Source of the DNA: Palleronia pelagia
GTDB taxonomy: Bacteria > Pseudomonadota > Alphaproteobacteria > Rhodobacterales > Rhodobacteraceae
Direction of reading: 5' to 3'
NCBI RefSeq assembly: GCF_900110115.1
Contig: NZ_FOCM01000001.1
Span: forward strand, 186,001-250,000
Length of the DNA stretch: 64,000 bases
The notes under the pieces were generated by a model. That model worked only from the letters and a program-made list of their open reading frames with translations. It was not told the origin of the DNA and did no database searches. The position numbers were made by a program, and so were the translations under genes. How positions within the stretch are numbered: the first letter of the stretch is position 1; each line of letters starts with the position of its first letter. Positions 9,002 to 17,500 of this stretch are shown here, piece by piece.

Positions 9002-10294
9002 TCAACGCATCATTTCTGGCAGGGTCATCGTGAGCGCCGGGACATACGTCACCAGCAGCAGGACCACAATCATCGCCAGGTAGAAGGGCCACATCTGCCG
9101 GACGGCTGCGCCCATTCGGATCCGCGCGATTCCGCAGCCGACGATCAGGGATGTACCCACCGGCGGCGTGCACAGCCCGATTCCGAGATTGAGGATCATC
9201 ATCACCCCGAAATGGATCGGGTCTACGCCGACCTTCGTGACGATGGGCAGCAGGATCGGCGTCAGCAACAGGATCAGCACGCCCATGTCCATGAGCATTC
9301 CCAGCACCAGCAGAAGCAGGTTGATCGCCAGCAGCACGAAGAGCTTGTTGTCCGAGATGAAGAAGATCCCCTCGGCCAGCAGGGCAGGTATGCGAAGGTA
9401 GGACAGCAGGAAGCCGAAGACCGACGAGGTCATGATGATCGCGGTCACCATTGCAAGGGTTGTCAGCGTGCCCGCGAAGATGCGCGACACCGCCGCACGA
9501 TCGAGGCTGCGATACCAGAAGGTCGTCACGATCAGCGCGTAGACCACCGCGACGGCGGCGGATTCCGTCGCGGTGAAGATCCCGGTCAGGATGCCGCCGA
9601 TGATGATGACGATGGTGAAAAGGCCGATTGCCGCGTCGGCCAGCGTCGCCAGACCGCTTCGCCACGTATAGCGGCGGCCGAGCGGGTGACCGTGGCGCTT
9701 GGCCATCACCGCGCAGATGGCCATCAGCGACGCGCCCAGCAGGAATCCCGGGACGTAGCCTGCGAGAAACAGGGTCGAAATCGGCAGCCCACCGGCGGCC
9801 AGCGCGTAGAAGATCATGTTCTGGCTCGGCGGGATCAGGACGCCCTGCACCGACGAGGTGATCGTCACCGAGACCGAATAGCCGGGCGGATACCCCGCCT
9901 TGCCCATGGCGGGGATCAGGAAGGACCCGATCGAGGCGACATCCGCGACGGACGAGCCCGAGATGCCGCCGAACAGGGTGCTCGCCACCACATTGCCGTG
10001 GGCGAGGCCGCCGCGCAGCCGCCCCACCAGGACATCGGCGAGCTTGACCAGTTTGTCCGATATCCCGCCTTCGGTCATGATGTTGCCGACGAGGATGAAG
10101 AACGGCACGGCCAGGAAGGTGAAGGAGTTCAGGCCGTTGATCATCCGCTGGGCCACCAGCAGAAGCGGCAGTCCCAGATACGTGGCCGTCGCCAGCGACG
10201 CGAGGCCGAGGGCGAAGGCGATCGGCACCCGGATCAGCATCAGCCCGAGAAATCCGCCCAGAAGCAACGCGATCCCGGCCCAGTCAGCGGACAT
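9002..10294 (-). CDS. TRAP transporter large permease (DctM family)
   Basis: A 430-aa ion-coupled permease with about 11-12 membrane helices, typical of DctM (FFILVGNIMTEGGISDKLV, GISGSSVADVASIG, IPPSQNMIFYALAAGG). It moves a carboxylate or sugar-acid type solute delivered by the DctP protein, using an ion gradient rather than ATP. The start overlaps the DctQ stop by 11 bases. The substrate is not readable from sequence, but neighbouring nagB and nagA suggest an amino-sugar derivative. Confidence 0.92.
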   Translation of the reverse strand: MSADWAGIALLLGGFLGLMLIRVPIAFALGLASLATATYLGLPLLLVAQRMINGLNSFTFLAVPFFILVGNIMTEGGISDKLVKLADVLVGRLRGGLAHGNVVASTLFGGISGSSVADVASIGSFLIPAMGKAGYPPGYSVSVTITSSVQGVLIPPSQNMIFYALAAGGLPISTLFLAGYVPGFLLGASLMAICAVMAKRHGHPLGRRYTWRSGLATLADAAIGLFTIVIIIGGILTGIFTATESAAVAVVYALIVTTFWYRSLDRAAVSRIFAGTLTTLAMVTAIIMTSSVFGFLLSYLRIPALLAEGIFFISDNKLFVLLAINLLLLVLGMLMDMGVLILLLTPILLPIVTKVGVDPIHFGVMMILNLGIGLCTPPVGTSLIVGCGIARIRMGAAVRQMWPFYLAMIVVLLLVTYVPALTMTLPEMMR

Positions 10295-10820
10295 TCGACG
10301 CCTCCGCGCGCGAGATCTCGCGATTGTCGGGGATCGAGACGTCGCGCAGCACGATGTTGCCGAGCGCGTTCACGATGCCAAGAAGCCCGCCGACGAGGGC
10401 GGGGATGTAAAGCAGCGCCTTCGGCAGGCCCGAGGCCGGCAGGACCTGCACCCCGGCGAGATCGACCAGGTCCTGTCCGTAGTACATGACCGTGAACATG
10501 AACCCCGCCATGGAAAGCTGCGCCAGGTAGTCGAGCGCAAGGGCCACGCGATGCGGCAGCAGATCGCGCAGGAAGGTGATGGCCACGTGTTCGTGGCGCC
10601 GGATGCCCACGGCCACGGCCAAGAGGCCGAACCATATGAGAAACAGCAGTGCGATCTCCTCCGACCAGCTGGTCGGGCTATTCATCACGAAGCGCAGGAA
10701 GACCTGTGCCACCGTGACGGTCGTGATCGCCACCAAAAGAAGGTGGCAGGCCAGCGCGGCCAACCGGTTGGTTGCGTCGAGTGCTTGGGCCAGTCGGCCG
10801 CGCCGGGTCATCGGTTTCAA
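10284..10820 (-). CDS. TRAP transporter small permease (DctQ family)
   Basis: A 178-aa membrane protein with four predicted helices, including the characteristic stretch VTVAQVFLRFVMNSPTSWSE after helix 1. It forms the membrane domain with DctM. Lies between the binding protein and the large permease in the usual dctP-Q-M order. A second Met nine bases in (MTRRG) is an alternative start. Confidence 0.9.
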   Translation of the reverse strand: MKPMTRRGRLAQALDATNRLAALACHLLLVAITTVTVAQVFLRFVMNSPTSWSEEIALLFLIWFGLLAVAVGIRRHEHVAITFLRDLLPHRVALALDYLAQLSMAGFMFTVMYYGQDLVDLAGVQVLPASGLPKALLYIPALVGGLLGIVNALGNIVLRDVSIPDNREISRAEASNVR

Positions 10821-10844
10821 AGCGTTCTGTTTCGCCGCGGCCGC

Positions 10845-11813
10845 TTACTTCGCGGCCTGGATCCGCTCGAGCAGGGGCATGAGGTCCGGGAACTCCTCGT
10901 AGATCGGCTGCACCGCCTCCTGGAAGGGGCCGTTATCGATCTCGTTCACGGTGGCGCCGCCCTCGACGACGGTTTCCCGCGCCTCTTCGTTGGCCTCGCG
11001 CATGATCTCGCGCTCGTACATCGATGCCTCGACCGCGGCCTGCGTCACCGCCTCCTGGTGCTCGGGCGACAGGCTGTCGAACCGCGCCTTGTTCATCAGC
11101 AGCAGGGCCGGGGGGCTGAGGTGGGCGTCGATGACATAGTTCGGCGCGACCTCGTAATGCGCCGAGGTGTGGTACGAGACGAAATCATTCTCGGCACCGT
11201 CGATCACGCCGGTCTGGAGCGCCGAGTAGACCTCGCCATAGTTCATCGGGGTCGGCACCGCGCCCAGCAGTTCCATCATGCGGATCGAGATCGGGGCGGG
11301 CTGCACCCGGATCTTCAGGCCTTCGAGATCCTCGATGCTGGAGATGGTCACGCCCTCGACGGTGTAGAATGACCGCGCGCCGGCATCCATGTAGGCGAAG
11401 CCCTTCAGGCCCACATCCTCGAGATCGGCTAGCACCTCCTGACCGATGTCGCCGTCCAGGACCCTGTACTTGTGGTCCCAGTCCGCGAACACGTAGGGCA
11501 GGGTGAAGGCGCCCATGGAGGGGCTCACATTGGCCAGCCCGACCGAGTTCACGCGGGTGAAATCGATGATGCCGGCCTGCGCCTGCTCGATCGTTTCCGG
11601 CTCCTGGCCCAGCTGGGCGCCCGAGAAGACCTGAACCTCGATCTCACCGTCGGTGTATTCCGAGACAAGCTCGGCAAAACGGTACATCGCGACGGTGACC
11701 GGGTTGCTGTCGGGCTGGTTCTCGGCCAGCCGCAAGACGGTCTGGGCCGAGGCCGCTGTCGGGATGATGGCGGCGCTGGCCAGCAGTCCCAGCAAGGTGT
11801 GACGCAGTTTCAT
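10845..11813 (-). CDS. TRAP transporter solute-binding protein (DctP family)
   Basis: A 322-aa periplasmic binding protein with a clear signal peptide (KLRHTLLGLLASAAIIPTAASA). The DctP-type arginine that clamps a substrate carboxylate is in the conserved region EDLEGLKIRVQPAPI, so a carboxylated ligand is expected. Start 11813 is chosen for the signal peptide and the GGGAG ribosome site; the frame is open further upstream. First gene of the dctPQM operon, divergent from nagB. Confidence 0.9.
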   Translation of the reverse strand: MKLRHTLLGLLASAAIIPTAASAQTVLRLAENQPDSNPVTVAMYRFAELVSEYTDGEIEVQVFSGAQLGQEPETIEQAQAGIIDFTRVNSVGLANVSPSMGAFTLPYVFADWDHKYRVLDGDIGQEVLADLEDVGLKGFAYMDAGARSFYTVEGVTISSIEDLEGLKIRVQPAPISIRMMELLGAVPTPMNYGEVYSALQTGVIDGAENDFVSYHTSAHYEVAPNYVIDAHLSPPALLLMNKARFDSLSPEHQEAVTQAAVEASMYEREIMREANEEARETVVEGGATVNEIDNGPFQEAVQPIYEEFPDLMPLLERIQAAK

Positions 11814-11882
11814 CGAATAGACTCCCTGATTGGTTGTTGTCTTTACGCCACCAAACCCATCGCGTGCCGGCGCGTCAATATA

Positions 11883-11977
11883 TTTGAACACATTCGTTCC
11901 AAAAAAAGTGATCGATGCTTGTCGGGTTGACAAAATTGCTGAAAGGGCATCCATATATAAAAACATTAACGTTCAAA
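11883..11977. promoter_or_regulatory. Inverted TTTGAAC/GTTCAAA pair in the dctP-nagB intergenic region
   Basis: TTTGAAC (11883-11889) and its reverse complement GTTCAAA (11971-11977) flank the AT-rich divergent promoter region of the amino-sugar locus. The second copy lies just before the nagB ATG and overlaps its leader. A repressor such as the nearby ROK protein could bind both copies; this is inference from position. Confidence 0.35.
11927..11959 (+). promoter_or_regulatory. Possible nagB promoter
   Basis: A perfect -35 hexamer TTGACA (11927-11932) is followed by an AT-rich stretch containing CATATA/TATATA (11952-11959). The 19-21 base spacing is longer than ideal. It would start transcription about 25 bases before nagB. 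Confidence 0.4.
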
Positions 11978-11987
11978 AGGCGGGCGC

Positions 11988-12731
11988 ATGAAGACCACGG
12001 TTCACATAGACAAGGAAACGATGGGCCGTGCCGCGGCCGAGGAGGGGGCCGCGCTGATCCGCGAGGCCATCAACCGCGACGGTCGCGCCGCGATCATCGT
12101 GGCGACCGGCGCAAGCCAGTTCGAGATGCTCGAACATCTCGTGCGCGAGGATGTCGACTGGTCCAAAGTCACCGCCTTCCACCTGGATGAATATGTCGGC
12201 CTGCCGGACGATCACCCTGCCAGCTTCCGGGGGTACCTGCGCGAACGCTTCGTGCGCCCGGTCGGCAACCTGGGCGAATTCGTCGAGGTCGACGGGAATG
12301 CCGCCGACCTGGACGCCGAGATCGCCCGCCTGAACGCGCGCATCGCCGCCGAGACCATCGTGGTCTGCTTCGCGGGCATCGGCGAGAACTGCCACCTGGC
12401 CTTCAACGATCCGCCCGCGGATTTCGAGACGGAGGATCCCTATATCGTGGTCGACCTGGATGCGGCCTGTCGCCAGCAGCAATACGGCGAGGGCTGGTTT
12501 CCGACGCTCGAGGACGTGCCCGCGCAGGCCGTCTCGATGTCCATCCGTCAGATCCTCAAATCGGACCACATCATCCTGACCGTTCCCGATGTGCGCAAGG
12601 CGAAGGCCGTGAAAGCCGCCTTGCAGGGCCCGGTGAGCAACATGGCCCCGGCATCGATCCTGCAAACCCATGACAGCGTCAGCGCGCACATGGACCCCGA
12701 GGCATCGCAACTGCTGACCGGCAAGATCTGA
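11988..12731 (+). CDS. nagB: Glucosamine-6-phosphate deaminase NagB
   Basis: Converts glucosamine-6-phosphate to fructose-6-phosphate plus ammonia, feeding amino-sugar carbon into glycolysis. Family signatures: [20 protein letters not shown] (active-site Asp region) and [16 protein letters not shown]. At 247 aa it is a short NagB without the long allosteric C-terminus of the E. coli enzyme (266 aa). Followed after 10 bases by nagA. Confidence 0.9.
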   Translation: MKTTVHIDKETMGRAAAEEGAALIREAINRDGRAAIIVATGASQFEMLEHLVREDVDWSKVTAFHLDEYVGLPDDHPASFRGYLRERFVRPVGNLGEFVEVDGNAADLDAEIARLNARIAAETIVVCFAGIGENCHLAFNDPPADFETEDPYIVVDLDAACRQQQYGEGWFPTLEDVPAQAVSMSIRQILKSDHIILTVPDVRKAKAVKAALQGPVSNMAPASILQTHDSVSAHMDPEASQLLTGKI

Positions 12732-12741
12732 GGGGCGGGGC

Positions 12742-13755
12742 GTGCAGACCGACGGACTGTTCGACCTTCAGGTCAATGGCTACGCGGGGGTCGATTTTAA
12801 CGACATCTCCGTCACGCCCGCCGCCATGGACCGCGCATTGGAGGCCATGCTGGCCGACGGAGTGACCGGCTGCCTGCCGACGCTGATCACCGCCACAGCG
12901 GAGGATCTGCGCGCGCGGTTCGACGCGCTTGACGCAGCGGTGCGCGCCAGCCGTCTGGGTCCGCTTATGGTGCCGGGCTATCACCTTGAAGGCCCGTTCC
13001 TGAACGCGGGCGAGGGGTATCACGGCTGCCATCCGGCCGCCGCCATGTGCGATCCGTCGGTCGTACTGGTCTCCGAGCTCGAGGCACGGCTCTCCCGCCC
13101 GATCCTGCTGGTGACGCTGGCCCCCGAACGGGCGGGCGCGGCCGAGGCGGTCCGAAAGCTGGCCGCGTCGGGCAAGATCGTGGCCATGGCGCATTCCGCT
13201 GCCGGGTTCGCCGACGTGCGCGCGGCCGCCGACGCGGGGCTGTCGGTTTCGACACACCTGGGCAACGGACTGCCACAACTTCTGCCGAAGCTCGACAACA
13301 CGCTGCTCGCGCAACTGGCCGAGCCGCGCCTTGCCGCGTGCCTGATCGCCGATGGCCATCACATCCCGCCGGATGCCCTGCGCGCCCTCGTCAGCCTCAA
13401 GGGTCCGGAAAACTGCGTTCTGGTCAGCGACGCGGTCGTCGCCGCCGCAATGTCCCCGGGCGACTATCGCTTCGCGGGCATGGAGGTGCGGTTGACCGAG
13501 GACGGGCGCGTGGTGCAGCCGTCAGGTGTCGGTCTCGCCGGGTCGGCCTTGCGCCTGGATCAGGCCGTCCGGAACCTGGCGGACTGGTCCATCGCCGATC
13601 CCGAGGCCGCCGCCGCAATGGCGGGACCCGCTGCACGCAAGATCCTGCGGCGCGCGCTCGTCCATCACCGCATCACCCTGGGCCCCGGCCGACTGGCGTG
13701 GGACGACGCGCTCCGGCCCCGGGTGGTCGAAATGCCGACCGTTCAAACGGCATGA
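12742..13755 (+). CDS. nagA: N-acetylglucosamine-6-phosphate deacetylase NagA
   Basis: Hydrolyses N-acetylglucosamine-6-phosphate to acetate and glucosamine-6-phosphate, the step before NagB. Amidohydrolase motifs: HLEGPFLNAGEGYHGCHP (metal-binding Glu region), AHSAAG, STHLGNGLPQL and VLVSDAV (catalytic Asp). At 337 aa it is shorter than E. coli NagA (382 aa), lacking part of the N-terminal beta domain. It begins with GTG; its stop overlaps the next gene in ATGA. Confidence 0.9.
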   Translation: MQTDGLFDLQVNGYAGVDFNDISVTPAAMDRALEAMLADGVTGCLPTLITATAEDLRARFDALDAAVRASRLGPLMVPGYHLEGPFLNAGEGYHGCHPAAAMCDPSVVLVSELEARLSRPILLVTLAPERAGAAEAVRKLAASGKIVAMAHSAAGFADVRAAADAGLSVSTHLGNGLPQLLPKLDNTLLAQLAEPRLAACLIADGHHIPPDALRALVSLKGPENCVLVSDAVVAAAMSPGDYRFAGMEVRLTEDGRVVQPSGVGLAGSALRLDQAVRNLADWSIADPEAAAAMAGPAARKILRRALVHHRITLGPGRLAWDDALRPRVVEMPTVQTA

Positions 13756-14831
13756 GCCCTGTCCCGAGGCTCGGCGTCGCGGGGTGCGGCACCTATGGCA
13801 CCATGATTCTCAAATGCTTCGCCGCCGAGCAGCGTCGCGGCAGGGTCACGCTTGCCGCAGTGGCTGATCCCGATCCCGACCGGCGGCAATGCGCGGCAAC
13901 GACGTTTCATCTGCCCGCCTATGCCGATGCCGATGCGATGATCGAAAGCGGCGAGATCGACGTCCTCGCGGTGGCAACGCCCGACCACCTGCACGCGCCC
14001 ATTCTTTTCAATGCCTTCCGCCACGATCTTCACGTCATGTGTGAAAAGCCTCTGGACATCCAGTCCGCCCGTGCGGCCCGGCTGGCCGAGGCTTTTGCGG
14101 AGGCCGGACGGGTGCTCTACGTCGATCAGCACAAGCGTTTCGATCCCGCCCATATCCGGCTGCGCGAAGACATTGCGCGCGGAGTTCTGGGCCGGCCGCT
14201 GTACGGCAGCGTTCACATGGAAGACCGGATCGAGGTGCCCGAGCGCTGGTTGCGTGATTGGGTGGCCGAGACCTCGCCCTCGTGGTTTCTGGGGGTGAAC
14301 TTTTACGATCTCGTGACATGGCTTACGACTCTCGAACCCGAGCGGGTCTGGGCCACGGGCCAGAAGGGTGCGCTGTCGGCTCGTGGGCTCGGCGATGTCT
14401 GGGACAGCATTCAGGCCATGGTCTCCTATCGCGGCGGTTTCCAGATGCACTACGATCTGAGCTGGGTCCTGCCCCGGTCCTTCCCCTCGATCGTCAACCA
14501 GGGCATCCGTGTCGTGGGCGATGGGGGGCTGGCCGAGGTCGACAGCCAGCAGCGCGGCTATTTCACCGCAAGCGCCGGGGCGCCGGGGGCGGCAGAGGTC
14601 AATCCGTTCGGCGCTTTGGAATACGATCATCCGCTGCATGGCCCGGTGACCGAAGGGTACGTCTTCGACGCGATCCGCCAGTTTCTCGACGTGCTGGCCG
14701 CGGTCGACGCCGGAACGCCCGCGGCGGATCTGGCCGGGCGCTATCCCGACGGCGCTTCGTCGGTGACGGCGATCAGGCTGGCCGAAGCGGTGGACCGCAG
14801 CCTCGCCAGCGGCGGGATCGAGCCGGTCTGA
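13752..14831 (+). CDS. Gfo/Idh/MocA-family oxidoreductase
   Basis: A 359-aa NAD(P)-dependent sugar oxidoreductase. The Rossmann motif is RLGVAGCGTYGTMILK, and the family's catalytic CEKPLDIQ and substrate-region VDQHKRFDPAH are present. The start is the ATG of an ATGA overlap with nagA. Substrate unknown; coupling to nagA and nagB suggests it acts on an amino sugar or its glycoside before deacetylation. No kinase that could make GlcNAc-6-phosphate is in the cluster. Confidence 0.87.
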   Translation: MSPVPRLGVAGCGTYGTMILKCFAAEQRRGRVTLAAVADPDPDRRQCAATTFHLPAYADADAMIESGEIDVLAVATPDHLHAPILFNAFRHDLHVMCEKPLDIQSARAARLAEAFAEAGRVLYVDQHKRFDPAHIRLREDIARGVLGRPLYGSVHMEDRIEVPERWLRDWVAETSPSWFLGVNFYDLVTWLTTLEPERVWATGQKGALSARGLGDVWDSIQAMVSYRGGFQMHYDLSWVLPRSFPSIVNQGIRVVGDGGLAEVDSQQRGYFTASAGAPGAAEVNPFGALEYDHPLHGPVTEGYVFDAIRQFLDVLAAVDAGTPAADLAGRYPDGASSVTAIRLAEAVDRSLASGGIEPV

Positions 14832-14942
14832 GCGGAACGGCGATGTGGCGGATGCCTCCGGGCGGTCGGCGTCAACAGATTTTCAATGGCAAGCCGCCGC
14901 CGGAAGGATTCTCCGAGAACCCTCGGCCGGACACTCGCTTTC

Positions 14943-15962
14943 CTACCGGGCCTGCATCATCATCCGGTACCGCACCTGGTCGAAGATCACGGCAAGGATC
15001 AGCAGCGACCCCAGAAGCACCATCTGCATGTACGAGCTGACCTGCGCCAGGTTCATGCCGTTCTGGACCAGCACGATGAAGAAGGCGCCAAGCACCACGT
15101 TTTCCACCCGGCCGATGCCGCCGCGCAGGGATACGCCGGCGATCACGCAGGCTGCGATGGATTCCAGCGCGATCGAGCCGCCAAGATTGGCCTCGCCCGA
15201 CTCGACCCGCGCGGTCAGCAGAACCCCGGTCAGCGACGCCAGCAGCGCGCAGAGCGCGTAGGCGATCATCAGCGTCCGCCGCGTGTTGATCGCCGACAGC
15301 TCGGCGGCGCGGATGTTGCCGCCCACCGCGTAGATCTGCGTGCCCAGCCGCGTGCGGGACATGAAGATCCACATCAGCACGATACACACGATCGCCACCA
15401 GGACCGGCACAGGGACACCGAAGAGCCGCCCGAACCCGAAGACGTTGCCGAAGTCGAAAGGCAGGCCCGACACCGGAACGCCGCCGGTCATGAACAGCGC
15501 CAGTCCCCCGCCGACCGACGACACGCCCAGCGTCATGATGAAGGGCGAGACCTGGAAGTAGGAGACACCGATGCCGTTGACGATGCCGATCAGCAGGGCG
15601 GCACCGAAGCCTGCGAGGATGCCGATGGTGATGGCGAACCAAAGCATCTCGGGGAACACGCCCGATGCCCAGACCATGGTCAGGGCCGACACGACCGAGG
15701 TCACGGCGATCGCGGTGCCGACCGAAAGATCGAACCCGCCAGAGATCAGCGCCAGCATCTGCCCCAGCGCGACAAGCACCAGGTAAACTGACTGGCGCGC
15801 CACGTTGATCAGGTTCTGGCCGGTCAGGAACTTTGACGACAGCAGGCTGAAGACGACCACCGCCACGATTAGGAACACGGGCAGCACACCCAGCCGGATG
15901 AAGGTGCGGCGCGCGAAGTCCTGCAGGCCGCCGCTGGCTTGATTGGTGGTGGTCCTTGTCAT
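14943..15962 (-). CDS. Sugar ABC transporter permease (RbsC-like)
   Basis: A 339-aa inner-membrane permease with about 9-10 helices, of the RbsC/BPD_transp_2 family (SGGFDLSVGTAIAV, the conserved GGIDLSVG-type motif, and GVSLRGGIGRVENVVLGA). The start is the ATG overlapping the ATPase stop as ATGA. Last gene of a three-gene importer operon; it converges on the oxidoreductase gene of the nag cluster. Confidence 0.9.
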   Translation of the reverse strand: MTRTTTNQASGGLQDFARRTFIRLGVLPVFLIVAVVVFSLLSSKFLTGQNLINVARQSVYLVLVALGQMLALISGGFDLSVGTAIAVTSVVSALTMVWASGVFPEMLWFAITIGILAGFGAALLIGIVNGIGVSYFQVSPFIMTLGVSSVGGGLALFMTGGVPVSGLPFDFGNVFGFGRLFGVPVPVLVAIVCIVLMWIFMSRTRLGTQIYAVGGNIRAAELSAINTRRTLMIAYALCALLASLTGVLLTARVESGEANLGGSIALESIAACVIAGVSLRGGIGRVENVVLGAFFIVLVQNGMNLAQVSSYMQMVLLGSLLILAVIFDQVRYRMMMQAR

Positions 15963-17452
15963 GATGCCTGTTCCCGGTCTTCGAAAAATTTGCGCAGGAC
16001 GCGATCCTCCGAGATCTCGTCCTTCTCCAGTTCGTCGACGATCCGCCCCTGCGCCATGACCAGCAGGCGGTGCGAAAGGTTCAGGACCTCCGGCAGGTCC
16101 GACGAGACGACGATGACGGCGTTCCCGTTTTCGGCCAGGTCGCGGATCATCCGGTAAAGGGCCGCTCGGGTGCCCACGTCGACGCCCACGGTCGGCTCGT
16201 CGAGGATGAAGATCTCCGAGGGCTGGGCGAAGCACTTGCCGAACAGCACCTTCTGCTGGTTGCCGCCCGACACCTGGCTGACCAGCCGCTTGCGGTAGCC
16301 GGGGTCGAGCTCCACCCGGTCAGAAATCGCGTCCGTCTCGGCCCGGACGCTGGACCAGCGCACGAAGCTGCGGCCGCGCCCCTCGATCACATTCGTGGCG
16401 AGGTTGTCGTGCGAGGTCCGGGCCAGGTCCAGCCCCTCGGCCTTGCGGTCGGGCGAGAGATAGTAGAATCCGCGCGCGATCATGTCCCGGACCGGCAGGC
16501 CGGACACGTCCTCGCCGCGGTGGCGGATGGTCCCGCCCGAGCGCGGCACGACGCCCATCAGCGCGCGTACAAGCCGCGACTTGCCGCACCCGACCAGTCC
16601 GGCGATGCCCAGCACCTCGCCCTTCATGATCTCGAAATTGGCGGGTTCGACACCCGGGGTGGACAGGCCGTCGACGCTGACCACCGTCTTGGGGTCCGTG
16701 CGCTGGATCCGCGGGTAGATCTCGGTCACCTCGCGGCCGGTCATCATCTCGACCAGCGTGTCGTCGTCGGCATCCGCCATCTCGAGCGTGCCGATCAGCG
16801 CGCCGTCGCGCAGTACCGTCACCCGGTCCGCGATGCGGGCGAATTCCTGGATGCGGTGCGAGATGTAGATGACGCCGACACCCTTGGACTTCAACTCGGC
16901 GATCTGTTCGAACAGGTGATCAACCTCCCGATCCGTCAGCGACGCCGTCGGCTCATCCAGGATCAGGACCGACAGCTCGCCGTGATGGGCCTTGGCGATC
17001 TCGACCATCTGCTGCGCGGCGCGCGACAGCGTCGCCACCATCGCGCCGGGATCGATCGGGAAATCGAGTTGTTGGAAGATCTCGCGCGTCATGCGCTTCA
17101 TCGCGCGATGATCCACGAAGGGACCGCGCCGCGGTTCGCGTCCAAGGAAGATGTTCTCGGCAACGCTCAGCGTCGGGATCAGCGAGAATTCCTGGAACAC
17201 CGTGAAGATGCCCGCCTCCTGCGCCGCGCCCACATCGGCGAAGGACACCTCGCGGCCGTTCAGGCGGATGGTGCCCGACGTGGGGCGGTTGGCCCCCGCC
17301 AGCATCGAGATCAGCGTCGACTTGCCTGCGCCGTTCTCGCCGAACAGCACGTGGACCTCGCCGGGACGCAGCGCGAAATCGACATCGTCGAGCGCGCGCA
17401 CGCCGGGATAGAGCTTGGTCAGCCCCGTGGCTTCGAGAACATGTTCTGTCAT
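15959..17452 (-). CDS. Sugar ABC transporter ATP-binding protein (RbsA-like)
   Basis: A duplicated ATPase of about 497 aa. The N-terminal half has Walker [11 protein letters not shown], a degenerate signature (LSRAAQQMVEIAKA) and Walker B LILDEPTASL. The C-terminal half has a variant Walker A (GLVGCGKSRL), VSGGNQQKVLFGK and FILDEPTVGVD. This pattern is standard for the RbsA/XylG family. The Met at 17452 is preferred because an upstream ATG at 17473 lies inside the stem of an intercistronic hairpin. Confidence 0.9.
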   Translation of the reverse strand: MTEHVLEATGLTKLYPGVRALDDVDFALRPGEVHVLFGENGAGKSTLISMLAGANRPTSGTIRLNGREVSFADVGAAQEAGIFTVFQEFSLIPTLSVAENIFLGREPRRGPFVDHRAMKRMTREIFQQLDFPIDPGAMVATLSRAAQQMVEIAKAHHGELSVLILDEPTASLTDREVDHLFEQIAELKSKGVGVIYISHRIQEFARIADRVTVLRDGALIGTLEMADADDDTLVEMMTGREVTEIYPRIQRTDPKTVVSVDGLSTPGVEPANFEIMKGEVLGIAGLVGCGKSRLVRALMGVVPRSGGTIRHRGEDVSGLPVRDMIARGFYYLSPDRKAEGLDLARTSHDNLATNVIEGRGRSFVRWSSVRAETDAISDRVELDPGYRKRLVSQVSGGNQQKVLFGKCFAQPSEIFILDEPTVGVDVGTRAALYRMIRDLAENGNAVIVVSSDLPEVLNLSHRLLVMAQGRIVDELEKDEISEDRVLRKFFEDREQAS

Positions 17453-17466
17453 TGGAATATTGTGTG

Positions 17467-17493
17467 GCGCCATCCCCAGGGCGGGGATGGCGC
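17467..17493 (-). terminator. Intercistronic hairpin between binding-protein and ATPase genes
   Basis: A perfect 11-bp stem (GCGCCATCCCC, 17467-17477, with GGGGATGGCGC, 17483-17493) and a 5-base loop, 8 bases after the binding-protein stop. There is no U-tract, so it more likely stabilises the upstream mRNA or attenuates read-through than terminates fully. Confidence 0.55.
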
Positions 17494-17500
17494 GCGTTCC

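Noticed and set aside
13047-13751. N-terminal extension of the Gfo/Idh/MocA frame
   Set aside because: This part overlaps nagA in another frame and is Arg/Gly-rich; the Rossmann motif begins directly after the ATG at 13752.
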